Shown here: positions 1 to 9,092 of the stretch, in pieces
Layout: every line of letters starts with the position of its first letter
Position numbering within the stretch: the first letter of the stretch is position 1
Assembly (NCBI GenBank): GCA_003159795.1
Contig: PLPK01000081.1
Span: 1 to 59,312, forward strand
DNA length: 59,312 nucleotides
Source: Acidimicrobiaceae bacterium
GTDB taxonomy: Bacteria; Actinomycetota; Acidimicrobiia; Acidimicrobiales; Bog-793
Reading direction: 5' to 3'
Position numbers and translations under genes: made by a program
The notes under the pieces: model-generated
What the model was told of the DNA's origin: nothing
Seen by the model: the letters and a program-made list of their open reading frames with translations, nothing else
Database searches by the model: none

Positions 1-283
1 GTACCTCGATCTCGCTCCGGAGCGTGTCGCAAATGACCGCGTCGCCACTCGCGTCCACCGCGACGTCCTCGGGTTGTTCGAGTTTGGTCGAAAGTGCTGG
101 CGTACCTCCCGAACTCGGAGGCGTCGTCGCGGCGGCGCCTCCGGCGATGACGGTGAAATCGGGCGTGCTGGACGCCCCTACTCCGGGGATCGACGGCCAG
201 ACCCCGATCCCAACGCCTGCGACAGCCGCAACAACAGCCACCCCGCAGACCACTCTTCCTGCAACCGCCCGATACCCGCCCAT
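1..283 (-). CDS. Secreted NHL-repeat protein, N-terminal part (runs off window)
   Basis: The reading frame on the minus strand starts at the ATG at 283-281 and stays open to the window edge, giving about 94 residues. AAGGAG lies nine bases before the ATG, a good ribosome binding site. The N-terminus has arginines followed by a hydrophobic Val/Ala stretch (residues about 7-27), like a signal peptide or membrane anchor. A Thr/Ser/Pro/Gly-rich linker follows. The last residues, around QPEDVAVDASGDAVICDT, fit one NHL repeat blade (P-x-x-V-A-V-D-x-x-G-x-x-x-x-x-D-T). This suggests an exported beta-propeller protein. The specific function cannot be read because most of the protein lies outside the window. 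Confidence 0.6.
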   Translation of the reverse strand, partial: MGGYRAVAGRVVCGVAVVAAVAGVGIGVWPSIPGVGASSTPDFTVIAGGAAATTPPSSGGTPALSTKLEQPEDVAVDASGDAVICDTLRSEIEV

Positions 284-583
284 CTCCCCTCGCTCCTTCC
301 TTGGCCATCCCGGCCCGCGTCATGTCGCGAACCGCTAACGAGAAACTGCCCAAAGTCACGGAAGTGACCAACTACCAAGTCAGAACGCGGGTAGCGGGAA
401 CATACCGGCACCGACGCCCCCATGGCGAATCGCGAGACTCTGGGGCGGTACTCCTCAAGAGCCGCCAATCAATTGACAGGGGCCGTGACGCGGACGTCCC
501 CCGTTGCGCCACCGCTTGCCCGCCGGCCACGCCGACGCCGGGGCCCTCTGGAGGGGCTTCCGTGTGGGGCGATAGCGTGAAGC
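284..583. other. Intergenic region, no gene seen
   Basis: About 300 bases lie between the divergent NHL-protein and metallo-hydrolase genes. No credible coding frame is present. It should hold two promoters. A small perfect inverted repeat, GTCAC-GGAA-GTGAC, sits at 355-368 and could be an operator or simply chance. TTGACA occurs at 474-479, but no matching -10 box follows at the right spacing. Confidence 0.4.
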
Positions 584-1192
584 GTGTCGCTCCATTTCGA
601 GGACGCCCAGGTGGCGATTCATCGCCTGGTCGTCGGACCCATCGACAACAACGCCTTTTTCGTGTGCTGCAAGGCCACGGGAGAGGCGCTCCTCATCGAC
701 GCGGCCAACGAGCCCGAGCTTCTCCTGAGAACCTGTCAGGCGCTCGGCGTCCGCCAGGTTGTCGAGACCCACGGCCACTGGGACCACATCCAGGCGGTCC
801 CGGCGCTGCGCGATGCCGGCTACGAGGTGGCCATCGCCGCCGGGGATGCCGCGATGCTTCCCGCCTACGACGGGCTGATCGAGGATGACGCGGTGATCAG
901 CGTCGGAAGACTGCGCATCCGCGCGATCCACACGCCGGGCCACACCCCCGGTTCGACGTGCTTCCTCGTCGAGGGCTCGCCCGTATTGTTCTCGGGCGAC
1001 ACCCTGTTCCTCGGCGGCCCGGGGAACACGACCTTCCCGGGCGGCAACTTCGCCCAGATCATCACGTCGATCGGCGACCGCCTGTTCACCCCCCTGCCCC
1101 CCGAGACGATCGTCATGCCCGGACACGGCGAGAACACGACGATCGGCGACGAGCGGCCCCACCTCGAGGAGTGGACCCTCCGCCGTTGGTGA
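584..1192 (+). CDS. MBL-fold metallo-hydrolase (glyoxalase II-like)
   Basis: The 202-residue protein has the metallo-beta-lactamase metal site: THGHWDHIQ gives the HxHxDH motif, HTPGHTPGS supplies the next histidine, SGDTLF the bridging aspartate, and MPGHGENT the last histidine. Its length and motif spacing match the short glyoxalase II-like/thiol-ester hydrolase group. The substrate cannot be told from sequence. The start is a GTG with a weak ribosome binding site. The gene lies 58 bases before sufC on the same strand, where sufB/sufD often stand in actinobacteria, so it may be co-transcribed with the suf genes. A hydrolase acting on a persulfide or glutathione-like thiol would be a guess only. 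Confidence 0.85.
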   Translation: MSLHFEDAQVAIHRLVVGPIDNNAFFVCCKATGEALLIDAANEPELLLRTCQALGVRQVVETHGHWDHIQAVPALRDAGYEVAIAAGDAAMLPAYDGLIEDDAVISVGRLRIRAIHTPGHTPGSTCFLVEGSPVLFSGDTLFLGGPGNTTFPGGNFAQIITSIGDRLFTPLPPETIVMPGHGENTTIGDERPHLEEWTLRRW

Positions 1193-1250
1193 GCGCATAA
1201 TTTCCCCTATTCGTGTAGTACAAATCCCGTGCAGCGCATAACATGAGGGC

Positions 1251-2060
1251 ATGACGACGGTGACGGCGGGCACGAAGGACGCGCTCGGGCAGGGCAGCTC
1301 ACCCGGCACCGGACCCGCCGGCCCGCTCCTCGCCGTCGAGGACCTGCACGCCTCGGCGGCGGGCAACAAGATCCTCCGGGGAGTCGACCTCGTCGTGCGA
1401 ACCGGCGAGCTCCACGCCGTCATGGGCCCCAACGGGTCGGGCAAGTCGACCCTCGCCAACGTCCTGCTCGGCAGTCCCGGTTTCAACGTCACCAAGGGCA
1501 AGGTCCTTTTCAAGGGCGAAGACATCACCGGTCTCGCGACGGACATCCGCGCGAGAAAGGGCATCTTCCTCGCCTTCCAGTATCCGGAGGAGATTCCCGG
1601 CGTACCTATCGCGCAGTTCCTCCGGCAGGCCGTCGCGGCTCGACGTGGAGCCGACGTTTCGGTGATCGAGGTCCGTGTCCAGATCCACGAGTGGCTGCAG
1701 CGCCTCGGCATGGACGCCGGCTTCGCCTCCCGCTACCTCAACGACGGCCTCTCCGGCGGGGAGAAGAAGCGCAACGAGATCCTCCAGATGGCCCTGCTTG
1801 AGCCGGACCTCGCGATCCTCGACGAAACCGACTCCGGGCTCGACATCGACGGCATCCGCGTCGTGGCCCGCGGTGTGAACGAGGTCCGCGCCCACCGGCC
1901 CGGGCTCGGCGTCGTGATCGTGACCCACTACCGGCGGATCCTCGACGAGCTCAAGCCAGACGTCATCCACGTCCTCATCGACGGGCGGATCGTCGAGTCC
2001 GGGGGGCCAGAGCTCGCGGCACGCCTCGATGCCGAGGGCTACGAATCGTGGCGCCAATGA
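1251..2060 (+). CDS. sufC: Fe-S cluster assembly ATPase SufC
   Basis: SufC is the cytosolic ABC ATPase that powers the SufBCD scaffold for Fe-S cluster assembly. The 269-residue protein has Walker A GPNGSGKST, the SufC-specific Q-loop region around LAFQYPEEIPGV, the signature LSGGEKKR, and Walker B LAILDETDSGLD followed by the H-loop VIVTHY. EKK in the signature and ETDSGLD are hallmarks that separate SufC from ordinary ABC transporters. The first about 25 residues (Gly/Ser/Thr-rich) extend beyond the usual start. The gene ends in an ATGA overlap with sufS. Its partners SufB and SufD are not in the window, so they must be encoded elsewhere. Confidence 0.95.
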   Translation: MTTVTAGTKDALGQGSSPGTGPAGPLLAVEDLHASAAGNKILRGVDLVVRTGELHAVMGPNGSGKSTLANVLLGSPGFNVTKGKVLFKGEDITGLATDIRARKGIFLAFQYPEEIPGVPIAQFLRQAVAARRGADVSVIEVRVQIHEWLQRLGMDAGFASRYLNDGLSGGEKKRNEILQMALLEPDLAILDETDSGLDIDGIRVVARGVNEVRAHRPGLGVVIVTHYRRILDELKPDVIHVLIDGRIVESGGPELAARLDAEGYESWRQ

Positions 2061-3295
2061 CCGCCCTCGACGTGCAAGCGCTGAAGAAGGAGTTCCCGCT
2101 GCTGACGCGCGATCGCGGCGACCGGCCGCTCGTCTACCTCGATTCCGCCGCGTCGGCCCAGCCCCCGCAGGCCGTGCTCGACGCGATGGACGACTACTAC
2201 GTGACGACCCACGCCAACGTCCACCGCGGCGTCTACGCCATCGCCGAGGAGGCAACCCGCCGGCTCGAGGCGGCACGGGTGAAGCTCGGGCGGTTCATCG
2301 GCGCGCCGCAACCCGAGCGCGAGGTCATCTTCACGAAGAACGCGACCGAGGCGATCAACCTCGTCGCCTACGCCTGGGGGCGCCACAACCTGCGGCGCGG
2401 CAACGTCGTCGTGCTGAGCGAGATCGAGCATCACGCCAACCTCGTGCCGTGGCTGATGCTGAAAGACGAGCTCGGGATCGAGCTGCGCTACATCCCGCTC
2501 GGCCGGGACTTCCACCTCGACCTCACCGACCTCGACCGGCTCGTGGCGGGCGCCAGGCTCGTCGGCGTCACCGCGGCCTCCAACGTGCTCGGCACGGTCG
2601 TCGACCTCGCGCCGATCGTCGCCGCCGCCCACGCGACGGGGGCCGTCGTGCTCGTCGACGGGGCGCAGCTCGCCCCGCACCGCCGCGTGGACGTCGCCGC
2701 GGCCGACATCGACTTCTTCGCCCTTACCGGCCACAAGATGCTCGGCCCGACCGGGATCGGGGCGCTCTGGGCCCGGGCGGAGCTGCTCGAGACGATGCCG
2801 CCTTTCCTCGGCGGCGGCGAGATGATCAGCGACGTGCGGCTCGACGGCTTCCTGCCGAACGAGCTGCCCTGGAAGTTCGAGGCCGGCACGCCGCCGATCG
2901 CCGAGGCGATCGGGCTCGGCGCCGCCGTCGACTACCTCGAGGCCGTCGGGCTCGACGCGATCGGCGCCCACGAGACCGCGCTCGTCGGCTACGCGCTCGA
3001 AAAGCTCACCGCGGCATACGACGAGATCCGCGTCTTCGGCCCCGCCCCCGACCCGGTGCGCCGCTCCGGAGTGATCTCGTTCGCCTTCGATGGGGTCCAC
3101 CCCCACGACGTCGCGCAGGTGCTCGACCAGTCCGGAATCTGCGTGCGCGCCGGCCACCACTGCGCGAAGCCCCTCATGCGGGTTCTCGGTGTCGCCGCGA
3201 CGACCCGGGCGTCGCTCTACCTCTACAACGACGAGTCCGACATCGACGCCCTCGTCGGGGGGCTCGCGACGGTGCGGAAGCTGTTCTCCCGATGA
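2057..3295 (+). CDS. sufS: Cysteine desulfurase SufS
   Basis: SufS is the PLP enzyme that takes sulfur from cysteine and passes it as persulfide to SufU. Counting from the chosen ATG (412 residues), the PLP lysine is K227 in LTGHKMLGPTG and the persulfide cysteine is C369 in RAGHHCAKP, the group II/SufS arrangement. SEIEHHANLVPW carries the histidine that stacks on PLP. The start was chosen because the ATG overlaps the sufC stop as ATGA. A GTG nine bases upstream is possible and would add three residues. The gene is followed after 52 bases by sufU, its usual partner. Confidence 0.95.
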   Translation: MTALDVQALKKEFPLLTRDRGDRPLVYLDSAASAQPPQAVLDAMDDYYVTTHANVHRGVYAIAEEATRRLEAARVKLGRFIGAPQPEREVIFTKNATEAINLVAYAWGRHNLRRGNVVVLSEIEHHANLVPWLMLKDELGIELRYIPLGRDFHLDLTDLDRLVAGARLVGVTAASNVLGTVVDLAPIVAAAHATGAVVLVDGAQLAPHRRVDVAAADIDFFALTGHKMLGPTGIGALWARAELLETMPPFLGGGEMISDVRLDGFLPNELPWKFEAGTPPIAEAIGLGAAVDYLEAVGLDAIGAHETALVGYALEKLTAAYDEIRVFGPAPDPVRRSGVISFAFDGVHPHDVAQVLDQSGICVRAGHHCAKPLMRVLGVAATTRASLYLYNDESDIDALVGGLATVRKLFSR

Positions 3296-3347
3296 GCCCG
3301 GCGACCGGCGCCAGAACGGGCAGGAAAGGTCGGCACGCCCGGCAGCG

Positions 3348-3842
3348 ATGAACGAACTCGAAGACCTCTACCGCGAGATCATCCTCGACCACTACCGCTC
3401 CCCACGTAACCGCGGCGAGCTGCCCGTGCCCCCGGCGCACCGCGTCGAGGGCTTCAACCCCCTCTGCGGCGACGAGATCGTGATCTTCCTCGACGTGCGA
3501 GACGGGGTCCTCGAGGACCTGAAGATCTCCGGGCGGGGTTGCTCGATCAGCCAGTCGTCGGCCTCGATGATGTCGGCCGCCGTGAAGGGGCTGCCCGTCG
3601 ACGAGGTGCACCGGCTCGTGCGGTCGTTCAAGTCGATGATGACGATCGAGGGTCCGCCAGCGAACGCTGGGGCGCCGGACGAACCCACCGTGGAACCGGT
3701 GGATCCCGCCACCCTCGGCGAGCTCGGCGCCCTGCAAGGGGTTGTCAAGTTCCCGGTGCGCATCAAGTGCGCGACCCTCGCCTGGAACGCGCTCACCCAG
3801 GGCCTCGATGAGATCGCCGTCGGCTCAGCCGGCGGGGCCTAG
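3348..3842 (+). CDS. sufU: SufU sulfur-transfer protein
   Basis: SufU accepts sulfur from SufS in Gram-positive and actinobacterial systems. The 164-residue protein has the zinc ligands of the family: C40 and D42 in PLCGDE, C65 in GRGCSIS, and C141 in RIKCATLAW. It also has the SufU-type insertion (about residues 95-130) that IscU scaffolds lack. The start is the ATG before NELEDLYRE, which matches the conserved N-terminus. The frame is open further upstream but holds nothing recognisable. The stop abuts the stop of the convergent GNAT gene with no gap. This completes a sufC-S-U unit. Confidence 0.93.
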   Translation: MNELEDLYREIILDHYRSPRNRGELPVPPAHRVEGFNPLCGDEIVIFLDVRDGVLEDLKISGRGCSISQSSASMMSAAVKGLPVDEVHRLVRSFKSMMTIEGPPANAGAPDEPTVEPVDPATLGELGALQGVVKFPVRIKCATLAWNALTQGLDEIAVGSAGGA

Positions 3843-4523
3843 CTAGCCGAGCGGCTGCCGGTCCGGTCCCAGGCCGAACAGGGCGAGCGAGCTCTCCAGC
3901 CCGGCGATCTCGATGTCGGGGCGCTGGCGCGCCGACCAGGCATCACGTCCGAGCCGGAAGCACAGCGTGCGGTCGGGCGTCGTGCCGCGCATCGTGAGCT
4001 CCTCGCCGTTGGGCTCGTAGCCGACCTTCTCCGAGACGCGGATCGAGGGGATGTTCCACTCGAAAGCCGAGGAGTGCGCCTCGCGGGCACCGAGGCCGCG
4101 GAAGGCGAGCTCGAGGACGGCGGCCCGCATCTCGGCCCCGACGCCGTGCCCCTGGGCGCGCCGGACGAGCCAGGACCCGGTCGAGACCGAGCGGAGCGCG
4201 GGGAAGTGCTTCGCCATCGCGTCCTGCACGCCGACGATCCCGCCGTCGACGACGACGGCGAGCGAGAGCGACCAGTCGTCGACCGACCAGTTCGCGCGCT
4301 GCGACCACCACCACCGCAGCGAATCCTGTTCCCGCCGCGGCGAGGCCCCCTCGGTCCAGGCGACGTGGAAGGGCTGGCGGTCCGGCTCGTGGATCCCCTC
4401 GGAGGGCAGCCGCGCCAGCACGGCGAGGTCCTCGTCGGTCGGATAGCGCAGCTCGAGGCGCGGGGTGCGCACGACGAGGTCGTAGAGCGGCCAGAGGTCC
4501 GCCGAGGGGTGCTGGGTGGCCAT
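3843..4523 (-). CDS. GNAT family N-acetyltransferase
   Basis: The 226-residue protein has the layout of RimJ/RimL-like acetyltransferases. An N-terminal TPRLELRYPTDEDL strand is followed by the acetyl-CoA loop at RRAQGHGVGAEMRAAVLELA (the R/Q-x-x-G-x-G/A motif) and a C-terminal HSSAFEWNIPSIRVSEKVGYE segment, typical of the motif-B helix carrying an Asn and Ser near the end. The acceptor, a small molecule or a protein N-terminus, is unknown. The start is the ATG at 4523. The gene converges directly on sufU and lies 39 bases downstream of thrB, so it may share that transcript. Confidence 0.85.
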   Translation of the reverse strand: MATQHPSADLWPLYDLVVRTPRLELRYPTDEDLAVLARLPSEGIHEPDRQPFHVAWTEGASPRREQDSLRWWWSQRANWSVDDWSLSLAVVVDGGIVGVQDAMAKHFPALRSVSTGSWLVRRAQGHGVGAEMRAAVLELAFRGLGAREAHSSAFEWNIPSIRVSEKVGYEPNGEELTMRGTTPDRTLCFRLGRDAWSARQRPDIEIAGLESSLALFGLGPDRQPLG

Positions 4524-4562
4524 GCACGATGATCCCACGGACCGGACCGCGCCCAAAGGGCG

Positions 4563-5417
4563 TCAGCGGCCCTCGACGCGCAGCCCGGCGAGGTCGGGAT
4601 CGAGCACGACGACGCGCCCGGCCAGCCCGACCCCGGCGAGCGCGGCCTCACCGGCGTCGCGCACGCGGGCGGCACCCGCCCGGGAGGTGCAGATCGCGAG
4701 CAGGCCCGTCCCGGCACCGGACCAGCAGGCGGTCGCCGCACCCGAAGCCCGGAGGCGCGCGAGCAGTTCGGGCGCCTCCGGGAAGAGGGCGGCCCGCGCC
4801 GCCTGGTGGAGGCGGTCCTCCCCCGCCGCGGCGACGAGCTGGGTCGCGTCGGCGAGACCACCGACGAGCAGGGCGAGGCGACCGAGGTTCGCCACGGCAT
4901 CGCCAAACGGGACGGCGGCGGGCAGCACGGCCCGGGCCTTCTCGGTCTCGAGCACGCGATCGGGGATCACGACGACGAAGGCGAGCGCCGGGTCGAGGGC
5001 CAGCCGGCACGTGACGGGCCGACCGTCGACGAGCGCCGCGGCGACGAGCCCGCCGAGCACGGAGGCGGCGGCGTTCTCGGCGTGCCCGTCGAAGGCGGCC
5101 GCGACGCCCAGCGGGTCGGGAGAACCGGCGGCCGCGGCGGCGGCGGCCGCCAACGCGGCACTGGAGCCGAGGCCGCGTCCCACGGGGATCGACGAGCGCA
5201 CGCTGATCTCGAGGCGGTCATGACCGATGATCGACGCCGCGACCCGGGCCGCCAGGTGCGAGGCGTCCCGCGGCAGCTCGGCGCCCTCCCCCTCGGCGTG
5301 AATCGTCAGCCGCGCCGCCGGCTCGATCTCGACCTCGACGGCGAGGCCGAGCGCGATAGCGAGGCAGTCGAATCCGGGACCCAGGTTCGCCGAGGATGCT
5401 GGGGCTCGCGCGCGCAC
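4563..5417 (-). CDS. thrB: Homoserine kinase (GHMP family)
   Basis: ThrB phosphorylates homoserine in threonine synthesis. The 284-residue protein begins with APASSANLGPGFDCLAIAL, the homoserine-kinase N-terminal signature. It has the GHMP phosphate loop PVGRGLGSSAALAAA and a C-terminal GAATACWSGAGTGLLAI stretch equivalent to the family's GS(A)GPT-like motif 3. The length is slightly short but within the family. The start is a GTG. Neither thrA nor thrC is adjacent, unlike the usual hom-thrC-thrB order. The gene is very rich in alanine, including a run of about eight alanines after the P-loop. Confidence 0.88.
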   Translation of the reverse strand: MRARAPASSANLGPGFDCLAIALGLAVEVEIEPAARLTIHAEGEGAELPRDASHLAARVAASIIGHDRLEISVRSSIPVGRGLGSSAALAAAAAAAAGSPDPLGVAAAFDGHAENAAASVLGGLVAAALVDGRPVTCRLALDPALAFVVVIPDRVLETEKARAVLPAAVPFGDAVANLGRLALLVGGLADATQLVAAAGEDRLHQAARAALFPEAPELLARLRASGAATACWSGAGTGLLAICTSRAGAARVRDAGEAALAGVGLAGRVVVLDPDLAGLRVEGR

Positions 5418-5486
5418 GGTCCTGTCAGCTTGCCTGCGCCGAAGGCGGTGTGCACATCAACCGACTCTGGTGCGCGGCGCGAGAAC

Positions 5487-7982
5487 TCAGCGCTCGATCT
5501 CCTCGTACTCGTCGAGGGTCATGAGGACGGTCCGTGGCTTCGATCCCACCGCCGGCCCGACGATGCCACGCCGCTCGAGCAGGTCCATCAGGCGGCCGGC
5601 CCGTGAGAAGCCGACGCGCAGCTTGCGCTGCAGCATTGACATCGAGCCGAGCTGCGAGCGGACGACGAGTTCCATCGCCTGGCGGAGCAGCTCCTCCTCG
5701 TCGTCGTCAGCGAAGAGCCCGCCGCCCAGCTTGTCGTCGTCATCACCGACGATGCCGCCGACGTACAGGGCGTCGCTCTGGCGCCGCCAGTGGGCGACGA
5801 CGGCGTGCACCTCCTCCTCGGAAACCCACGGGCTCTGGATCCGGCGCGGGATGCTCGACGAGGCGGTGAGCAGCAGGAGGTCGCCCCGGCCGATGAGGCG
5901 TTCGGCACCCGCCTGGTCGAGGATGACGCGGGAATCGGCGAGCGACGAGACCGAGAAGGCAAGGCGCGAGGGGATGTTCGCCTTGATCACGCCCGTGATG
6001 ACGTCGACCGACGGCCGCTGGGTCGCGATCACGAGGTGGATGCCGACCGCTCTCGCCATCTGCGCGATCCGGCAGATCGACTCCTCGACGTCGCGGGCGG
6101 CGACCATCATGAGGTCGTTCAGCTCGTCGACGACGACGAGGATGAACGGCAGCCTCTGGTGGCGGTTGCGCTCCGTCGGATCGGGGATCCCGGCGTCGTC
6201 GACGGCGGCGTCGACGGCGATGAGCGGCCCGTCGAAGGGGCCCTCCGAGAGGTCGCCCCGGTCGACCGCCTCGTTGTAGCCGGTGATGTCGCGCATGCCC
6301 ACCTCGGCGAGGAGGTCGTAGCGGCGTTCCATCTCGGCGACGGTCCAGGCGAGCGCGTTGGCGGCGCGCTTCGGGTTGACGACCACCTCGGTGAGCAGGT
6401 GCGGCAGGCCGTTGTAGTGGCCGAGCTCGACCCGTTTCGGGTCGACCAGGATCAGCCGGACCTGCTCGGGAGTCGAGCGCATCAGGATCGACGTGACGAG
6501 GGAGTTGATGCAACAGGACTTTCCCGAACCCGTCGCCCCGGCGATCAGGAGGTGGGGCATCTCGGCGAGGTTCACCATCACCGGCCTACCGGCGATGTCG
6601 CGGCCAAGACCCACCTCGAGCGGATGGAGCGCCCGGTGCGCCTCGGGCGACGAGAGGACGTCGCCGAGCGTGACGAGACGGCGGTCACGGTTCGGCACCT
6701 CGACGCCGATGGCCGAGCGCCCCGGGATCGGCGCCAGGATACGGACGTCGGGGGAGGCCATCACGTAGGCGATGTCCTTGGAAAGACTCGTCACCTGGGC
6801 GACCTTGACGCCGGGGGCGAGCTCGAGTTCGAAGCGCGTGACGGTCGGTCCGACCGTGTAGCCCACGATGTGGGTCGTGACGCCGTGCGAGGCGAGCGAG
6901 CCCTCGAGGACCTTCCCGCGCTCCTCGATTCCCTGCCGGTCGGTGGCGAGCTCCTTGGAGCGTTTCAGCAGCCGTTCCTGGGGGAGTCTCCAGCTGCTCG
7001 GCGCGGGCACGACGCCGAGGCCGAGCTGCTCGACGACGGCGGACGGCGCGAGGAAGTCGGCGACGACGGGCTCGATCCCGTGTGGGACCGTGACGATGCT
7101 CTCCTCGTCGGCCGCCCCGTCGGCGTCGGGTACCGGCTTGCGCGGGCCGGTCCTCGCCTTCGTGACGAGCGACGCCAGCTCGTCCACCGGTTCCACGGCG
7201 ATCGCGTCGGCCTCGTCGAGGGGCCAATCGATGAACGGCGTCTGCTTGGCCGGCGCCAGGGCGGGCGCGGCGACGTTTTCGGGGGTGGTCTCCCCGGTCT
7301 CGGCGACGGTGAAGAACCGGGACACGGCACCCCCCGCCGCGCGGAGCGCGTGCCAGATGCCGGTCACTCCCTGGCGCACCGAGGCCGCGAAGCAGGCACA
7401 CACGGCGACGAAGGCGACCGCCCCGAGGACGATGCCGGCCCCGGCCGCCCCGATGGCGTTGCGCAGACCGCCGCCGATCTCGGCCCCCACGTACCCGCCG
7501 GCGCCGCCGACGACATGCGCCGCGGCCGAGGTGGCGGGGTGGCCGCCGGCGAGATCGCCGAGGCCCGCCGCTGCCACGGCGAGGGCCACAAGAGCCAGGA
7601 GCGCGCCGGTGGCGCCGCGCCGGGCGCGACCGCTGACGAGCGTCCAACCGGCGACTAACAGGCCGAGCGGGAGGGCGTCGAGACCCCAACCGAGCCCGGC
7701 GGCGCCTTCACGACGGACGCCGATCCCGGCCGGCCCGAGGAGGTTGAAATGGATCGCCAACACCGCGAGGGCGCCGACCACGATGAACAGCCAGCCCCAC
7801 ACCTCGTCGGGCTCGCGGGTCGTCTCGTCGTGGGCTGCGGCGCGCTTCGTCGCCATCACGGACGGGCGGGCGCCTCCCCGCGCGGTGCCGCCCCGCCTGG
7901 TCGCGGACGGGGCGGCGGTCTTCCGCCTCCCCGTCTGGGACGAACGGGACTTCGTTGTCGCAGAACCCTTCGCTGCAGCCAC
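5487..7982 (-). CDS. ftsK: DNA translocase FtsK/SpoIIIE
   Basis: FtsK pumps chromosome ends across the closing septum. The 831-residue protein has a basic N-terminal tail (1-50), about four membrane helices between residues 60 and 200, and a linker. The alpha/beta motor carries Walker A GATGSGKS (482-489) and a Walker B region VVVDELNDLMM (617-626). A C-terminal winged-helix gamma domain lies at about 760-831 (LQRKLRVGFSRAGRLMDLLE), which reads KOPS-like sequences. The usual motor motif is DEhADLMM, so N622 replaces the common Ala. The start is a GTG without a clear ribosome binding site. In many actinobacteria ftsK follows rnj directly. Here about 6.4 kb of other genes separate them. Confidence 0.95.
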   Translation of the reverse strand: MAAAKGSATTKSRSSQTGRRKTAAPSATRRGGTARGGARPSVMATKRAAAHDETTREPDEVWGWLFIVVGALAVLAIHFNLLGPAGIGVRREGAAGLGWGLDALPLGLLVAGWTLVSGRARRGATGALLALVALAVAAAGLGDLAGGHPATSAAAHVVGGAGGYVGAEIGGGLRNAIGAAGAGIVLGAVAFVAVCACFAASVRQGVTGIWHALRAAGGAVSRFFTVAETGETTPENVAAPALAPAKQTPFIDWPLDEADAIAVEPVDELASLVTKARTGPRKPVPDADGAADEESIVTVPHGIEPVVADFLAPSAVVEQLGLGVVPAPSSWRLPQERLLKRSKELATDRQGIEERGKVLEGSLASHGVTTHIVGYTVGPTVTRFELELAPGVKVAQVTSLSKDIAYVMASPDVRILAPIPGRSAIGVEVPNRDRRLVTLGDVLSSPEAHRALHPLEVGLGRDIAGRPVMVNLAEMPHLLIAGATGSGKSCCINSLVTSILMRSTPEQVRLILVDPKRVELGHYNGLPHLLTEVVVNPKRAANALAWTVAEMERRYDLLAEVGMRDITGYNEAVDRGDLSEGPFDGPLIAVDAAVDDAGIPDPTERNRHQRLPFILVVVDELNDLMMVAARDVEESICRIAQMARAVGIHLVIATQRPSVDVITGVIKANIPSRLAFSVSSLADSRVILDQAGAERLIGRGDLLLLTASSSIPRRIQSPWVSEEEVHAVVAHWRRQSDALYVGGIVGDDDDKLGGGLFADDDEEELLRQAMELVVRSQLGSMSMLQRKLRVGFSRAGRLMDLLERRGIVGPAVGSKPRTVLMTLDEYEEIER

Positions 7983-8045
7983 AGTACGAACAACGCTAAC
8001 ACCAGCAACGATGCGGGGCGCGGTGCTCCACGCCCAAAATCCGTG

Positions 8046-9092
8046 TCAGCGGTAGGCGGCGTCGGGGTAGGTGAGGCCGATCTGGCGGCGGCACTCGTCG
8101 AGGATCCGCATGATGGCGATCGACTCGTCGAGGGGCACGAGGGGGCTCTCGGTGAGCCCGGCGCGCAGGCAGCGCACCACCTCGGCGATCTCGTGCACGT
8201 AGCCGCGCCCCTCGGCCGGCGGCACGACACGGCGGGAAGGACGGCCCTCAACAGCGACCGTGAAGGCGCCGATCTCCTGGAACGCCTCGGTGACCTCGAC
8301 CCGGCCCTTCGTCCCCGAGAAGACGGCGGCGGTGTTGACGTCCGCTTCGAGGGTGCCGGTGAGCACCGCCGTCGCGCCGGTGGGCCAGGTCATCGCCATG
8401 ACGACGCTGCGGTCGACGCCCCCCTCGAGATGGGCGAGCGCCCGGATCTCGTCGGGTTCGCCGAGCGTCGCGAAGGCGAGCGTGATCGGGTAGACGCCGA
8501 CGTCGAGCAGTGCCCCGCCGGCCTGGTTCGGGTCGAAGAGCCGGTGACCGTGCTCCTCGGTCGCGACGAACCCCAGCGCGGCTTGCAGGTGGCGGACCGC
8601 GCCGATCTCGCCCGAGGAGAGCACCGCCGTGAGCTCGGCGAAGCCGGGCCGGCAGCGCATCCACATCGCCTCCATGAAAAAGACGTCAGCCGCGCGCGCC
8701 GCCCGCACGAGCTCCTCGGTCTGGGCCGCGTCGACCGTGAGGGGCTTCTCGCACAGCACCGGCCGGCCCACCTCGATGCAGTGCCGGACGGCACCGAAAT
8801 GGGCGGCGTGGCTCGCGCCGACGTAGACGACGTCGACGGCGTCGTCCTCGATGAGGGCGTCGTAGGAGCCGTAGGCGGTGGCGATGCCGTGGGTCGCGGC
8901 GAATCGCCGCGCGGACTCCTCTTTGCGGGACCCGACGGCGACGATCTCGCAATCCGGCGTGAGGCGGATCTCGTCGACGAGCGTGGCCGAGATCCTCCCG
9001 GTGGCGAGGATCCCCCAGCGCACTGGGCGGTCGGACGGCAACGGCGCGGGCACCGGCCGCCTCAGCTGGTGGTTCGAACGGGTCTGATCCAC
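8046..9092 (-). CDS. Gfo/Idh/MocA family NAD(P)-dependent oxidoreductase
   Basis: The protein has an N-terminal Rossmann fold (VRWGILATGRIS, then DCEIVAVGSR) and the family's EKP motif in GRPVLCEKPLTVDA, where the lysine is catalytic. A C-terminal alpha/beta substrate domain includes GGALLDVGVYPITLA, matching the G-G-x-x-x-D-x-G-x-Y/H pattern. Such enzymes oxidise or reduce sugars, inositols or trans-dihydrodiols. The substrate here is unknown. The frame is open to 9365, but conservation only begins near PVRWGIL. I took the GTG at 9092; GTGs nearer the Rossmann strand are also possible. The gene lies 63 bases upstream of ftsK on the same strand. Confidence 0.85.
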   Translation of the reverse strand: MDQTRSNHQLRRPVPAPLPSDRPVRWGILATGRISATLVDEIRLTPDCEIVAVGSRKEESARRFAATHGIATAYGSYDALIEDDAVDVVYVGASHAAHFGAVRHCIEVGRPVLCEKPLTVDAAQTEELVRAARAADVFFMEAMWMRCRPGFAELTAVLSSGEIGAVRHLQAALGFVATEEHGHRLFDPNQAGGALLDVGVYPITLAFATLGEPDEIRALAHLEGGVDRSVVMAMTWPTGATAVLTGTLEADVNTAAVFSGTKGRVEVTEAFQEIGAFTVAVEGRPSRRVVPPAEGRGYVHEIAEVVRCLRAGLTESPLVPLDESIAIMRILDECRRQIGLTYPDAAYR

